Source: Melioribacteraceae bacterium (GTDB lineage Bacteria > Bacteroidota > Ignavibacteria > Ignavibacteriales > Melioribacteraceae). From it: a stretch of 58,605 nt of DNA. The first letter of the stretch is position 1; the number at the start of each line of letters is the position of its first letter. The notes beneath the pieces were generated by a model. It made no database searches and was not told the origin of the DNA. It worked only from the letters and a program-made list of their open reading frames with translations. A program made the translations under genes and the position numbers. The stretch is from positions 1 to 58,605 of the forward strand of contig JAGFIY010000030.1 in the NCBI GenBank assembly GCA_024103215.1. The letters run 5' to 3'. Positions 44,882 to 54,677 of the stretch are shown here, piece after piece.

Positions 44882-45580
44882 ATGAATAATATTGGAAATA
44901 ATGACAAAAAAATAAAGGTGCAAAATATTTTCGATTCTATCTCAAAAAGATACGATTTGCTTAACCATCTTCTGAGTGCTGGAATCGATATCTATTGGCG
45001 GAAAAAGGCACTTAAACTCACGAAACTTAACAACAATTCTGTATTGTTGGATGTAGCTTGCGGAACGGGCGATTTTTCGATTGAAGCAAGAAAGTCCGGA
45101 ACAAAGAAAATATTCGGTGCGGATTTATCGATTAATATGCTGCAGCACTTTACTGAGAAAACCGATTGGAGCAAAGGAAACATAGTACAATGCGTTGCAG
45201 AAAATCTGCCTTATAAGAATTCGATATTCACAAATATAATTGTTGCGTTTGGAGTCAGAAATTTCTACGATATTCTCGAAGGATTCAGCTCGTTTAACAG
45301 AGTGTTGGCAGAAAATGGAAAAGTTACGATACTTGAATTCAGACTGCCTAAGAGCAAATTCATAAGAAAATTTTATTTATTCTATTTCAATAAAATTTTG
45401 CCGTTGATTGGAAGGATGATTTCGAAGGATGAACAAGCTTACACTTATTTGCCGGAATCTGTCGGCGAATTTGACCAAAATATAGATTTGGAAAAATTAC
45501 TTCTTGAAGCAAATTTCACTTCGGTTGAGAAACATTCTTTAACTTTTGGATTAGTTCAAGTTGTTATTGGAAAAAAGTAA
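44882..45580 (+). CDS. ubiE: Demethylmenaquinone methyltransferase (UbiE/MenG)
   Basis: A SAM-dependent C-methyltransferase for the last step of menaquinone (or a step of ubiquinone) synthesis, 232 residues. It begins with the family pattern VQNIFDSISKRYDLLNHLLSAGIDIYWRKKAL. The SAM site is LLDVACGTGDFSIEA. Further signatures are VAFGVRNFYDILEGFSSFNRVLAENGKVTILEF and the closing YTYLPESVGEF. Given the lineage suggested by the window, menaquinone is the likely quinone and would feed the cytochrome bd oxidase at 7267. Its last 30 bp overlap a convergent lipoprotein gene. Confidence 0.95.
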   Translation: MNNIGNNDKKIKVQNIFDSISKRYDLLNHLLSAGIDIYWRKKALKLTKLNNNSVLLDVACGTGDFSIEARKSGTKKIFGADLSINMLQHFTEKTDWSKGNIVQCVAENLPYKNSIFTNIIVAFGVRNFYDILEGFSSFNRVLAENGKVTILEFRLPKSKFIRKFYLFYFNKILPLIGRMISKDEQAYTYLPESVGEFDQNIDLEKLLLEANFTSVEKHSLTFGLVQVVIGKK

Positions 45581-46363
45581 ATGAAGATCTGAAGCTGAAG
45601 TGAGCATTTGTAAAATTTTTCTGTTTCTGTAGATCACGGATAATCTTTTTCCAAACATGAAATCGATAATAATAGAATCTCCGGCAAAATTCAGTAAGCC
45701 AACCTCAATTCCGTATTCGGCTTGTGCATTAAAAATATATTCAGTTGGCGGTAATGTTAAATCTTCTTCCGGAACAACAACTCTTAACTCATAATTATAT
45801 TTAAGCGAAGGAATGTTCAACCCAAGCGTGTCGGAAATGAAATTACTTTTTTCGATCAAAGTTGCTTTCAACGAAACAACCGTGAACACTAACAAGTTGT
45901 TGTAAACTATATTGACTTTAGCAACATTCCAAGAAAGGGAATCTTGCGGTGGAAGAGAAAGATAATTCATTTCTCTATCGTAAACTAACTTCAATGAATC
46001 ACCAAGAGGCGGAATATAATCACTGAAATAATCAATGTAAGTTGAATCAAATAAAAAGTATAAACCCCGATCGGTTCTTCTAAAATATTTTTGTTCAATG
46101 ATATTATTATACGATATTCTGTACTCAGTATAATTCGTGTTATTTATCAGTGTATCGTTTAAAAAATATACTTCTCTGAAACCGATCTTTGTTGTATCGT
46201 CCCTCAATTCAAACAAATCGTATTTTAATGGATAGGATGGGAAATATTGATAAACATTTTCGGGCGGAATGTTAGGCGAAACCGGATCATCATTCTCTTT
46301 GCAGCTCCCAAAAGTGAGAATTGCAATCAGAGTAATAATTACTATGGATTTAGTATTTCTCAA
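45551..46363 (-). CDS. Hypothetical lipoprotein
   Basis: A 270-residue protein with an N-terminal signal and a lipobox (ILTFGSC, cysteine near residue 21). The mature segment starts with a short acidic/proline spacer (KENDDPVSPNIPPEN). The rest is strand-rich with many aromatic and aspartate residues (YFLNDTLINNTNYTEYRISY, LYFLFDSTYIDYFSDY). I do not recognise the family. It starts 14 bp inside the end of the XTP/dITP pyrophosphatase gene, which follows uvrA, so the three are probably one transcript. Its 3' end overlaps menG/ubiE by 30 bp. Confidence 0.7.
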   Translation of the reverse strand: MRNTKSIVIITLIAILTFGSCKENDDPVSPNIPPENVYQYFPSYPLKYDLFELRDDTTKIGFREVYFLNDTLINNTNYTEYRISYNNIIEQKYFRRTDRGLYFLFDSTYIDYFSDYIPPLGDSLKLVYDREMNYLSLPPQDSLSWNVAKVNIVYNNLLVFTVVSLKATLIEKSNFISDTLGLNIPSLKYNYELRVVVPEEDLTLPPTEYIFNAQAEYGIEVGLLNFAGDSIIIDFMFGKRLSVIYRNRKILQMLTSASDLHLLFSNNNLN

Positions 46364-46937
46364 CTAACTTTTTCTTTAATTTATTAAATGCTTCTGCTCT
46401 GTGACTTAATTTATTCTTTTCTGAGATATCAAGTTCGGCTAATGTTTTATCATATCCAACCGGCAAAAATATCGGATCATATCCAAAACCTTTAGTCCCT
46501 CTAAAGATCCTTATAATTTCCCCTTCACATTTTCCTTCCGTAATAATAAATTCTTTTCCATCATAATATACCGCTGTACAGTGAAACTTTGCTTTATGAG
46601 GCTGAGAATAATCTTTCAATTCATCTAAAAGTTTTTTGTTATTATCATCATATGTGCAATTTTCACCGGCATATCTTGCACTGTGTACACCTGGTTTTCC
46701 GTCAAGTTGTTCAACAACCAACCCTGAGTCATCAGCTATGACCGGAATTTTGTAAACATCGTAAATTGTTTCGGCTTTCTTTTTAGCATTTCCTTCAAAT
46801 GTGTTTTTATCTTCAATAATTTCGGTTTTATCCCCGAGGTCATTTAAGGAAATTATCGCAAAATCCGTTTTCTCGAAAAGATGTTTCACCTCTTTTGATT
46901 TGCCTTCGTTAGATGTCGCGAAAATTATTTTATTCAT
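46350..46937 (-). CDS. rdgB: XTP/dITP pyrophosphatase (HAM1/RdgB)
   Basis: A house-cleaning enzyme that hydrolyses dITP, XTP and ITP to monophosphates. The 195 residues start with IIFATSNEGKSKEVKHLF. The family core is visible: NTFEGNAKKKAETIYD, VIADDSGLVVEQLDGKPGVHSARYAGE, GTKGFGYDPIFLPVG and SHRAEAFNKLKK. Its ATG overlaps the uvrA stop by 8 bp, so both are probably cotranscribed. Confidence 0.96.
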   Translation of the reverse strand: MNKIIFATSNEGKSKEVKHLFEKTDFAIISLNDLGDKTEIIEDKNTFEGNAKKKAETIYDVYKIPVIADDSGLVVEQLDGKPGVHSARYAGENCTYDDNNKKLLDELKDYSQPHKAKFHCTAVYYDGKEFIITEGKCEGEIIRIFRGTKGFGYDPIFLPVGYDKTLAELDISEKNKLSHRAEAFNKLKKKLVEKY

Positions 46938-49770
46938 TATTACCCTTTTTCAATTCTTTTGAGAGAAATTTTCCGGTTTCACTTTTTTTTACGGATGCGA
47001 TCACTTCCGGAGTTCCTTCTGCAATTATACTTCCACCATGCTCCCCACCTCCTGGACCAAGATCAATAACATGATCCGCAACCTTTATAACGTCCATGTT
47101 GTGTTCAACAACAATTACAGTATTTCCTTTATCAACAAGTTTAGTCAATACACCTAGAAGAATATTTACATCTTCGAAATGGAGACCAGTTGTAGGTTCA
47201 TCGAGCACATATAAAGTTTTTCCGGTTCCTATTTTACTTAATTCTGTCGCAAGTTTTACACGCTGAGCTTCTCCTCCGGAAAGAGTTGTGGCTTGCTGTC
47301 CAAGTCTGATGTAACCCAAACCGACATCATTTAATGATTTAATTTTTCTTTTTATTCTTGGAAGATCACCGAAAAATTCAAATGCTTCTTCAACTGTCAT
47401 ATCGAGTACATCGGAAATGGATTTTGTTTTATAAAGGATTTCTAATGTTTCCTTATTATATCTTTTACCTCTGCATGTTTCACATTCAACATAAACATCC
47501 GGAAGAAAATTCATCTCTATTTTCTTCAATCCATCCCCTTGACAATCCTCGCATCTGCCCCCCTTTACATTAAAGCTGAATCTCCCCGGCTGATAACCGC
47601 GGATTTTGGATTCGGGTAGCTGAGAATATAGTTCGCGGATAAATGTAAACAGTCCGGTATAAGTTGCCGGATTTGATCTCGGGGTTCTGCCAATGGGTGA
47701 TTGATCTATCTCGATTATCTTATCGATATGTTCCAATCCGGAAATGTCTTTATATCTTAAAGGAATAACCTTACTTTTGTAAATTTGTTTGTATAAAATT
47801 TTTACCAAAGTTTCATTTATTAGTGTTGACTTTCCCGATCCGCTCACTCCCGTGATTACAACAAATTTTCCTAAAGGAATTTTCACATTTATGCATCTCA
47901 AATTATTACCGGCAGCACCTATAATTTCCAAATAATTTCCGTTCCCCTCTCTTCGTGCTGCTGGAATTTTTATCTCTTTGATTGAATGGAGATAATCCAG
48001 TGTTAGAGATTTGGGTGACCCGTTCTTCTTTATCAGTTTTTTTGTCTCACCAGTCAAACAAACATTTCCTCCGTGTATACCGGCTCTTGGACCTAGGTCA
48101 ACCATATAATCAGATTTTTCTATTGTTTCACGATCATGCTCGACTACAATTATTGTGTTCCCGAGATCTCTTAGTTGTTTCAATGAGTTTATCAGTTTAA
48201 CGTTATCAGTTTGATGTAAACCTATGCTTGGTTCATCCAGAACGTACAAAACTCCGGCAAGCTGCGAACCGATTTGAGTTGCAAGTCTTATTCTCTGGGC
48301 TTCACCTCCGGAGAGAGTTCTAGCTGATCTATCCAACGTGAGGTAATTTAATCCAACATTTAGTAAAAAACTTAATCTTTCCGTGATTTCTTTCAAAATC
48401 GGCTTAGCGATTACCGAATTTCTCTCGTTAAGATTTAATTTCTCAAAAAAATTCAGCGTTTTTTCAATTGATAATGATGTAATTTCAGAAATATTCTTTT
48501 CATTTATTTTCACAGAAAGTGATGCCGGTTTAAGTCTTCCACCGTTGCAGGTTGAGCAGGTGTGAGTGTTCATAAACGATTCAGCCCAGTCTCGAATTTT
48601 ATTTGATGATGTGTTATCAAAATAATGCTTGAGATAATTCTGAACACCATTAAATTTATGATAGTAGGTTACTGCTTTACCCTTTCCGTAAGTATAGCTA
48701 AAGGGAATCTTCTCCTTGCTCCCATTTATAAGTACATCAAATTGTTCGCTAGTCAATTTGTTAATTGGAGTATCGAAAGTAAATCCGAATTTAGCTGCAA
48801 CACCTTCCAATTGGTTAAAAAACCAAATATTCCTCGGTTTTCCGAGTGGAGCAATTCCTTCTTCATTAATTGATTTTGATTTATCAGGAATTATAAGATC
48901 GAGATCAAATTCTTTCCTTTCGCCTAAACCATCACAATCGGTGCATGCTCCGAATGGAGAATTGAACGAAAAGGAATTGGGAGCAAGCTCTTGAATGCTG
49001 ATCCCGCAAAAACTGCAAGCCAAATCGCGGCTGAAAACATTATCTTCTTTCCCATCGTTGATTATTACTAAACCATTTCCATAATTCAATGCCACTTCAA
49101 TTGATCCGCTTAATCTAAACCGAGAAGAATCAGTTATCTTCAATCTATCAATTACGATTTCAATGTTGTGAATTTTGTATCTGTCAACTTTGAAACCTTT
49201 TTCTAATTCTTTGATTTCACCATCCACTCGAACACGAAGAAAACCGTCTTTTTGAATATCCTCAAACAATTCTCTATAATGTCCTTTTCGTCCCCGAACG
49301 ACAGGAGCGAGAATAGCAATTTTTTTATCGAAGAAATTTGCTTGAATAGAATCGATGATTTGTTCGGTGGATTGTTTTTCAACAGGTCTTCCGCAATTAT
49401 AACAATGCGGCTTTCCAACGCGGGCAAAGAGAAGTCTCATATAATCATATATCTCGGTAACGGTTCCAACTGTAGATCTTGGGTTTCCCGAAGTTGATTT
49501 CTGTTCGATAGAAATTGCCGGACTTAAACCCTCAATCAAGTCAACATCCGGTTTTTCAAGCATGTTCAAGAATTGTCTTGCATAAGCCGATAGCGATTCG
49601 ATATATCGTCTCTGTCCCTCGGCATAAATAGTATCGAAAGCCAGCGATGATTTTCCCGAACCGCTTAATCCTGTTATAACAACTAAAGAATCGCGGGGAA
49701 TTTCGAGATCAATGTTTTTAAGATTGTGTTCTCTTGCGCCTTTTATGATAATTTTATTTTCGTAATCCAT
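46930..49770 (-). CDS. uvrA: Excinuclease ABC subunit A
   Basis: DNA damage sensor of nucleotide excision repair, 946 residues, in the normal range. The first ATPase has [34 protein letters not shown] (split here as the usual UvrA start). The zinc modules are CYNCGR, CSFCGIS ... [14 protein letters not shown] and the insertion CEDCQGDG ... CETCRGKRY. Signatures [17 protein letters not shown] and [17 protein letters not shown] and the second Walker [20 protein letters not shown], are all present. It heads the uvrA-rdgB-lipoprotein unit and is divergent from the YigZ gene. Confidence 0.98.
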   Translation of the reverse strand: MDYENKIIIKGAREHNLKNIDLEIPRDSLVVITGLSGSGKSSLAFDTIYAEGQRRYIESLSAYARQFLNMLEKPDVDLIEGLSPAISIEQKSTSGNPRSTVGTVTEIYDYMRLLFARVGKPHCYNCGRPVEKQSTEQIIDSIQANFFDKKIAILAPVVRGRKGHYRELFEDIQKDGFLRVRVDGEIKELEKGFKVDRYKIHNIEIVIDRLKITDSSRFRLSGSIEVALNYGNGLVIINDGKEDNVFSRDLACSFCGISIQELAPNSFSFNSPFGACTDCDGLGERKEFDLDLIIPDKSKSINEEGIAPLGKPRNIWFFNQLEGVAAKFGFTFDTPINKLTSEQFDVLINGSKEKIPFSYTYGKGKAVTYYHKFNGVQNYLKHYFDNTSSNKIRDWAESFMNTHTCSTCNGGRLKPASLSVKINEKNISEITSLSIEKTLNFFEKLNLNERNSVIAKPILKEITERLSFLLNVGLNYLTLDRSARTLSGGEAQRIRLATQIGSQLAGVLYVLDEPSIGLHQTDNVKLINSLKQLRDLGNTIIVVEHDRETIEKSDYMVDLGPRAGIHGGNVCLTGETKKLIKKNGSPKSLTLDYLHSIKEIKIPAARREGNGNYLEIIGAAGNNLRCINVKIPLGKFVVITGVSGSGKSTLINETLVKILYKQIYKSKVIPLRYKDISGLEHIDKIIEIDQSPIGRTPRSNPATYTGLFTFIRELYSQLPESKIRGYQPGRFSFNVKGGRCEDCQGDGLKKIEMNFLPDVYVECETCRGKRYNKETLEILYKTKSISDVLDMTVEEAFEFFGDLPRIKRKIKSLNDVGLGYIRLGQQATTLSGGEAQRVKLATELSKIGTGKTLYVLDEPTTGLHFEDVNILLGVLTKLVDKGNTVIVVEHNMDVIKVADHVIDLGPGGGEHGGSIIAEGTPEVIASVKKSETGKFLSKELKKGNNE

Positions 49771-49846
49771 TTATGTAATTTTCAATTGATCAAAACATGA
49801 ATTTTACCTATTGTGAGTTATAAAAGCAATTTTTAGATCAATTATT

Positions 49847-50464
49847 ATGCATGAAAAAATAATAACCATCACAAACGCCCCCGAAAGTGAAATAAAAGAA
49901 AAAGGATCCCGGTTTTTTGGGAAAGCTTTCCCTGTTTTTTCGAAAGAAGAAGCTGAAAGTATACTTATTGGACTACGGAAAGAATTTTATGATGCAACTC
50001 ATGTATGCTATGCTTATAAATTATTGCAAGATGATATTAAATATTCGGATGATGGTGAACCGAGCGGAACCGCAGGTATTAGATTATTGAATTCAATTAA
50101 TCACTTTGAGCTTAGTTATATTTTGGTAGTTTCCATTCGCTATTACGGGGGAACAAAGTTAGGTGTGGGAACTTTGGGAAAGACTTACTATCAAAGCGGA
50201 GTGGAAACATTAAAACAAGCTTATATATCCGAAAAGGAATTGTATCAGAAGTTAAAAATTCAGTATGAATTTGAGCACTCAAGCATAATCCATAATGTTA
50301 TGAATGAATTTAATGCGATAGAAATTAGACAGGACTATTCAGACAAACCGTTAATCTATTGTTCGGTGAAAAAAAAATTTATTGAGGATTTTAGGAAAAA
50401 AATAATTGATCTCACCAACGGTAAAACGGACATCAAACTTAATAACTCACCTATTTACATCTAG
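49847..50464 (+). CDS. YigZ/IMPACT family protein
   Basis: A 205-residue protein of the UPF0029/IMPACT family. It shows SEIKEKGSRFFGKAFPV, a central ATHVCYAYKL and SDDGEPSGTAGIRLL, then VVSIRYYGGTKLGVGTLGKTYYQSG, followed by a C-terminal ferredoxin-like domain. Eukaryotic IMPACT modulates Gcn2; bacterial members have been linked to ribosomes or proline dipeptidase-like genes, but the molecular role is unsettled. It is divergent from uvrA. Confidence 0.9.
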   Translation: MHEKIITITNAPESEIKEKGSRFFGKAFPVFSKEEAESILIGLRKEFYDATHVCYAYKLLQDDIKYSDDGEPSGTAGIRLLNSINHFELSYILVVSIRYYGGTKLGVGTLGKTYYQSGVETLKQAYISEKELYQKLKIQYEFEHSSIIHNVMNEFNAIEIRQDYSDKPLIYCSVKKKFIEDFRKKIIDLTNGKTDIKLNNSPIYI

Positions 50465-50556
50465 AGATCTTAAAACTCGATGAGAAAGCCCCAATTTATC
50501 GCAAAAATAGCTTTACTATATAAAACAATAAGGTATTATTTTCCGATTAAGAAATC

Positions 50557-50585
50557 TTGACAAAAAATCTCATTTTACCTACTTT
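50557..50585 (+). promoter_or_regulatory. Predicted promoter of the Rrf2 gene
   Basis: A perfect -35 TTGACA (50557-50562) is followed after 17 bp by TACTTT (50580-50585). It is 70-100 bp before the ATG of the Rrf2 regulator. Confidence 0.4.
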
Positions 50586-50621
50586 TATAAAAGATATTTG
50601 AATCTCTATAAATTATTTAAG

Positions 50622-50631
50622 TAATCGATTA
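50622..50631. promoter_or_regulatory. Palindrome TAATCGATTA before the Rrf2 gene
   Basis: A perfect 10-bp palindrome in the presumed leader, 25 bp before the ATG. Rrf2 regulators often control themselves, so it may be part of an operator. The link is inference. Confidence 0.3.
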
Positions 50632-50656
50632 ATCCAATTACCTGAGGATTTAAAGA

Positions 50657-51088
50657 ATGATTTACACAAAGACAGGCGAATATGCCATTAGAGCAATATT
50701 ATTTTTAGCCAGACAGAAAAAAGACCAGTTAATCATGTCTTCTGAAATTGCCAAAAGCGAGGATATTCCATCACATTACCTTGCAAAAATTCTTCAAAGA
50801 ATGGCAAAGTACGGATACGTCGATTCATTTAAGGGCAGGGGCGGAGGATTTAAGATAACTGAGTTAGCGAAGAAAAGTTCAATTTTAGAAATTGTAGAAC
50901 GCGTTGAAGGTCCGGTAATCAATTTAAAATGTGTGACCGGATTAAAGGAATGTTCCGAAGAGACTCCTTGTCCTCTTCATAACGAATGGGCTGAACTGCG
51001 CGACAGAATTTACAATCTTATTTCCAGCAGATCCGTTCAAGAGGTAGCTGAAAAATATTCCGAGACTTTAAGACGACAGGTAGATTAA
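50657..51088 (+). CDS. Rrf2 family transcriptional regulator
   Basis: A 143-residue winged-helix regulator starting MIYTKTGEYAIRAILFLARQ. The helix-turn-helix is SSEIAKSEDIPSHYLAKILQRMAKYGYV, followed by the wing SFKGRGGGFKI. Three cysteines in the C-terminal loop are spaced C-x6-C-x5-C (KCVTGLKECSEETPCPLH), the layout used for an iron-sulfur cluster in IscR/NsrR-type members. Sensing of cluster status, nitric oxide or oxygen is therefore possible. No isc/suf genes are near. A strong terminator follows, so it is monocistronic. Confidence 0.93.
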   Translation: MIYTKTGEYAIRAILFLARQKKDQLIMSSEIAKSEDIPSHYLAKILQRMAKYGYVDSFKGRGGGFKITELAKKSSILEIVERVEGPVINLKCVTGLKECSEETPCPLHNEWAELRDRIYNLISSRSVQEVAEKYSETLRRQVD

Positions 51089-51095
51089 ATTTTTT

Positions 51096-51117
51096 CCCCG
51101 GTGACTTTATGCCGGGG
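51096..51117 (+). terminator. Terminator after the Rrf2 gene
   Basis: Stem CCCCGG (51096-51101) with CCGGGG (51112-51117) and a 10-nt loop, followed by TTATTTTTTT on the plus strand. The hairpin abuts the stop of the convergent O-methyltransferase gene. Confidence 0.85.
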
Positions 51118-51759
51118 TTATTTTTTTATACCAACTCCAAGTCCATCCCCTACCGGAAAAAGTGTTGACACAAGTTTGTCGCTGCTAAAAAAATACGAGT
51201 TAAACTTTCGAATATGCTTTGTTGAAATTTCATATTCTTTCGGTACAGTTTGCGAAGCGGGAAATCCTTTCCATAGAAGGTTATCTACAATGTAAATTCC
51301 ATCATCGTTAAGTAGTTCTATTGACTGGTCGAAAAGTTGTTCATAAGCTTCCTTATCAGCGTCAAGAAAAATAAGATCGTACTTATTAGATAAATTTGGG
51401 ATGATCTCACTTGCATCACCCTCAATCAAATTTATTTTATTTTGAAAGCCGCTGCGTTCAATATAGCTTTTTGCTATTGTCAAATTATCTTTACTTTTTT
51501 CGATTGTATCGATTAAAGAATTTTCCGGCAAAACCTCTGCGATTTGAATTGTTGTAAATGCAATTGCCGTACCCAATTCAAGAACTCGAGAAGGTTTTTT
51601 AATTTTAATAAATGTTTTTATTAACTCAACCGATATATCTTCGAGAATCGGAATTTTTCTATGGATCGCATAATTCCTCATCTCAAGAATCAGCGGATCC
51701 TCGACTTTGTTGAATTGTTTTATGTAGTCAATTTGAGTTGTATCAAGTATGATTGCCAT
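51118..51759 (-). CDS. Class I SAM-dependent O-methyltransferase
   Basis: A 213-residue enzyme of the catechol/caffeoyl-CoA O-methyltransferase type (Methyltransf_3). The SAM motif is RVLELGTAIAFTTIQIAEVL, with the second acidic residue in LIDTIEKSKDN. The metal/substrate segment is YDLIFLDADKEAYEQLFDQS, followed by YIVDNLLWKG. The substrate is unknown. Its start lies one base after the stop of the S8 protease gene, so it is probably the last gene of the lepA-lepB-protease unit. Confidence 0.9.
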   Translation of the reverse strand: MAIILDTTQIDYIKQFNKVEDPLILEMRNYAIHRKIPILEDISVELIKTFIKIKKPSRVLELGTAIAFTTIQIAEVLPENSLIDTIEKSKDNLTIAKSYIERSGFQNKINLIEGDASEIIPNLSNKYDLIFLDADKEAYEQLFDQSIELLNDDGIYIVDNLLWKGFPASQTVPKEYEISTKHIRKFNSYFFSSDKLVSTLFPVGDGLGVGIKK

Positions 51760-51760
51760 T

Positions 51761-53731
51761 CTATTTCACCAAAATAGTTTTCTTTGAATAAATTTCGGAT
51801 GTTGTGGTCAAAACAATTATATAAACACCGCTGGATACCATTGAACCGAAGTCATTCTCACCATTCCAAATGAAAGCATTTTTACCCGCAGAAAGTTCAG
51901 AATTAAAAAGAGATTTTACCTTTCTACCAAGAACATCGAATATTTCAATCCGTGCAGATTCTGTCTTGCCCAAATTAAACTCTATTCTTGTAAAATCCTT
52001 AAATGGATTTGGATAAGTGGTCAAGATTCCGGTCATTGAATCATCTTCGTTTATTACGTGTGCTACTTTATAAAATAGATTCTTGGTTCCATAAATATAT
52101 TTGTATGTGTCACTTTCGGGAAGAAGTTGCATTATATTAGATGAATCGATGAATGAAAATTTTATGTCTAACGTATCTCCATGGTTATAACCGGATAAAT
52201 CAAAAGCATACTTATTATCCCCTACCATATTCATTAGATATTCTGTTGATCCATTAGAATGTTGAACATGAATTTTCACATTAGAGACTGAATTTCCTAC
52301 AAAGGATTTATAAAGTTTAATGCCGTTTTCCGTTAATTCAATATTAGGAAAATTAATCGCCCCTATTGCTGAAATGAGACCGTATCCAAAACTATTATCG
52401 GGATCCGAAGCACGATCTCCGGATTCCAGCAAAATTCGCCTTACTTGAACATTGTCAAGATGCGGATAATAAGAAACCACCTGTGCTGCTATTCCAGCAA
52501 TTATAGGTGCTGCGAATGAAGTCCCGCTTCCGTAACCGTAACCTCGATCGAAAGAACGTGCATTATAAACACTTGTTGCTTTTGCCGTGAGATCAGGTTT
52601 AATTCTTCCGTCATATGTAGGACCGTAAGATCCGCTTCTATATCGAGAGGAAGATGAAGTATCAACTCCTCCCGCGGCAATTACGTTGAATGCGTCAGCC
52701 GGTGCAATTATATAACGCCAAGGCATAAGTCCCTCATTGCCTGCGGAAGTAATAGTAACTATTCCTCTATCGAATGCAAAATTATAAGCTTTTGTAACTA
52801 TTGTAGAGTTCCCGTCCATATCTTCATAAGTATAATCACCCTCGCCTGAATCAAATTCGTTATAGCCGATGGAACTTGAGATTACATCAACTCCGAGGTT
52901 TTCCATCCATTCAACAGCGCGTGCAAAGTTATCCTCTTCAATATGAGTTTCGGTGCCAAGAAATTCGGTCTTTGCTAAAATATAAGACGCATTGAATGCT
53001 GGTCCGACAATATTACCTTCATCAAAACCGCCGATTATACTAAACACGGAAGTGCCGTGATAATCTTGATTAGTAAGATCGCCGATTTGGTTTCTTGTGA
53101 TCGTATCGTTGAATACAAAATCATATTCATCAATTACGTTTCTTAATCTCAACGAAGGATGATCTTTCCAATTAAAACCGCTGTCGAGCAATCCGACTCT
53201 TACACCTTCGCCAGTTATACCTTCATTGTGAAGCGGGGGAATATCTGAAAGCTGATATTGAAAAAACGATGGACCGTAATTATAAGTTGTTTCATCGCTT
53301 GATATAGATAAAAAATTATTCACAGATTTCTTATCATCAATACTCTTAAACCTTATCTTTCTTACAGGTTCAATCATTTCAACAAATGGAAGATTTTCTA
53401 CGGTTTTAAGAATTGAAATATCTTTCACCGTAACCGAAACCGCATTCATCCATTTAATTTTGTGAATAATTTTAAAACCGAAATTTTCCAGAGTTAAGAT
53501 ATAATCTGCAAATACAGGAAGATCAGCTTGTGTAAGTATGTCATTATCTGAAGATAAAACTTTTTGTCTTCTCAGTACTGCCTCATGAGATATTCCTAAA
53601 CTTTCAGGTGTTGTTTTTAGAAGCTGATTTTCGGATGGCCCTTTATCCACAAAGTAGACAAAATATTTTTCTTGAGTATAACTAAGTTCAAGAAAAAATA
53701 AAATTAAGAATATTATTCTGATCCATCTCAT
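51761..53731 (-). CDS. Subtilisin-like (S8) serine protease with T9SS sorting domain
   Basis: The ATG at 53731 starts a signal peptide (MRWIRIIFLILFFLELSYTQ), so it is preferred to the in-frame start at 53788; length about 656 residues. After a propeptide region (about 20-140) comes the catalytic domain: aspartate in VRVGLLDSGFNW (about 182), histidine in DYHGTSVFSIIGG (about 225), and serine in GYGSGTSFAAPIIAGIAAQ (about 405). The C-terminus is a T9SS type A sorting domain (TTYPNPFKDFTRIEF, IEIFDVLGRKVKSL, GVYIIVLTTTSEIYSKKTILVK). It is a secreted or cell-surface protease with unknown targets. It follows lepB by 46 bp. Confidence 0.94.
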   Translation of the reverse strand: MRWIRIIFLILFFLELSYTQEKYFVYFVDKGPSENQLLKTTPESLGISHEAVLRRQKVLSSDNDILTQADLPVFADYILTLENFGFKIIHKIKWMNAVSVTVKDISILKTVENLPFVEMIEPVRKIRFKSIDDKKSVNNFLSISSDETTYNYGPSFFQYQLSDIPPLHNEGITGEGVRVGLLDSGFNWKDHPSLRLRNVIDEYDFVFNDTITRNQIGDLTNQDYHGTSVFSIIGGFDEGNIVGPAFNASYILAKTEFLGTETHIEEDNFARAVEWMENLGVDVISSSIGYNEFDSGEGDYTYEDMDGNSTIVTKAYNFAFDRGIVTITSAGNEGLMPWRYIIAPADAFNVIAAGGVDTSSSSRYRSGSYGPTYDGRIKPDLTAKATSVYNARSFDRGYGYGSGTSFAAPIIAGIAAQVVSYYPHLDNVQVRRILLESGDRASDPDNSFGYGLISAIGAINFPNIELTENGIKLYKSFVGNSVSNVKIHVQHSNGSTEYLMNMVGDNKYAFDLSGYNHGDTLDIKFSFIDSSNIMQLLPESDTYKYIYGTKNLFYKVAHVINEDDSMTGILTTYPNPFKDFTRIEFNLGKTESARIEIFDVLGRKVKSLFNSELSAGKNAFIWNGENDFGSMVSSGVYIIVLTTTSEIYSKKTILVK

Positions 53732-53777
53732 AACAAAGCAATTATAAAGAAATGTAAATGAAAAGAATACTGCAAAA

Positions 53778-54665
53778 TTAATCCACAATCATTGCTATTC
53801 GGTTAAATCTTATCGACCCCAAAAGTTTGAAGAATTCCGAGAAAGATATGTTTGGGTTCCAAGACCAATAAATCATCAGAGCCTGGCCCACAATTTTATC
53901 TCTCGGCACCAATCCCCAAAAACGGCTGTCAGCGCTATCGTCACGATTATCCCCCATCATAAAATAGTAATCTTTTTTTATTACATAGAAATCAGCAGGT
54001 TTACCATCGATATAAACATCACCGTTTTTCAATTCAGTAACTCTTCTCTCGTGTTCGCGATCAATTAAAGTTTTCCACCAATCGATATTTGCTGGACTTA
54101 ATTTTATTGTATCACCTATTTTCGGGATTATATAAGGACCATAGTTATCCTTATTCCAACCGCTCCCCTTCGGAAAAATGTCCTGCTGAGGCACACCTTC
54201 GGGAATAAAATAGTTTGCGTTATACTGAATCATCGGAGGTCTTTCGGCTTCAACACCGTTTCTAAAAACAACTTTTCTGTCGATTACAATTGTATCTCCA
54301 GGAGTTCCGATGCATCTTTTAACATAATTAAGGATTTCTTTCGGTTTGAATTCATCTCTATCGCCGGGATATTCGAATACAACAATATCTCCTGCTTCAG
54401 GTTCTCTTATCGCCGGAAGTTGAAAATAAGGGAGTTCAATATTTGTAAAAGGAATGTTTCTAGGTGACGAGGATCCGTAAATGAATTTATTCACAAATAG
54501 AAAATCGCCGATTAATATAGTCTTTTCCATAGAACCCGTAGGTACGCGGGAAGTTTCGATTAAAAATGTTTTTATTAAAAGTGCAGCAACAGCAGCAAAC
54601 AATAAGTTTTTTAGAAAATCCAAAAATCGTCTCAGAGGAGATTTATTAACAACTTTTTTCTTCAT
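53778..54665 (-). CDS. lepB: Signal peptidase I
   Basis: Membrane serine/lysine protease that removes signal peptides. The 295 residues have one N-terminal transmembrane helix (FLKNLLFAAVAALLIKTFLIE). The catalytic serine is in RVPTGSMEKTILIGDFLFVNK (about residue 45) and the lysine in YVKRCIGTPGDTI (about 113). Box E, YFMMGDNRDDSADSRFWGLV, is intact. An insertion of about 50 residues separates boxes D and E, as often in Bacteroidota. It lies 12 bp after lepA, a classic pairing. Confidence 0.96.
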   Translation of the reverse strand: MKKKVVNKSPLRRFLDFLKNLLFAAVAALLIKTFLIETSRVPTGSMEKTILIGDFLFVNKFIYGSSSPRNIPFTNIELPYFQLPAIREPEAGDIVVFEYPGDRDEFKPKEILNYVKRCIGTPGDTIVIDRKVVFRNGVEAERPPMIQYNANYFIPEGVPQQDIFPKGSGWNKDNYGPYIIPKIGDTIKLSPANIDWWKTLIDREHERRVTELKNGDVYIDGKPADFYVIKKDYYFMMGDNRDDSADSRFWGLVPRDKIVGQALMIYWSWNPNISFSEFFKLLGSIRFNRIAMIVD

Positions 54666-54677
54666 TTAATCCTTCTC

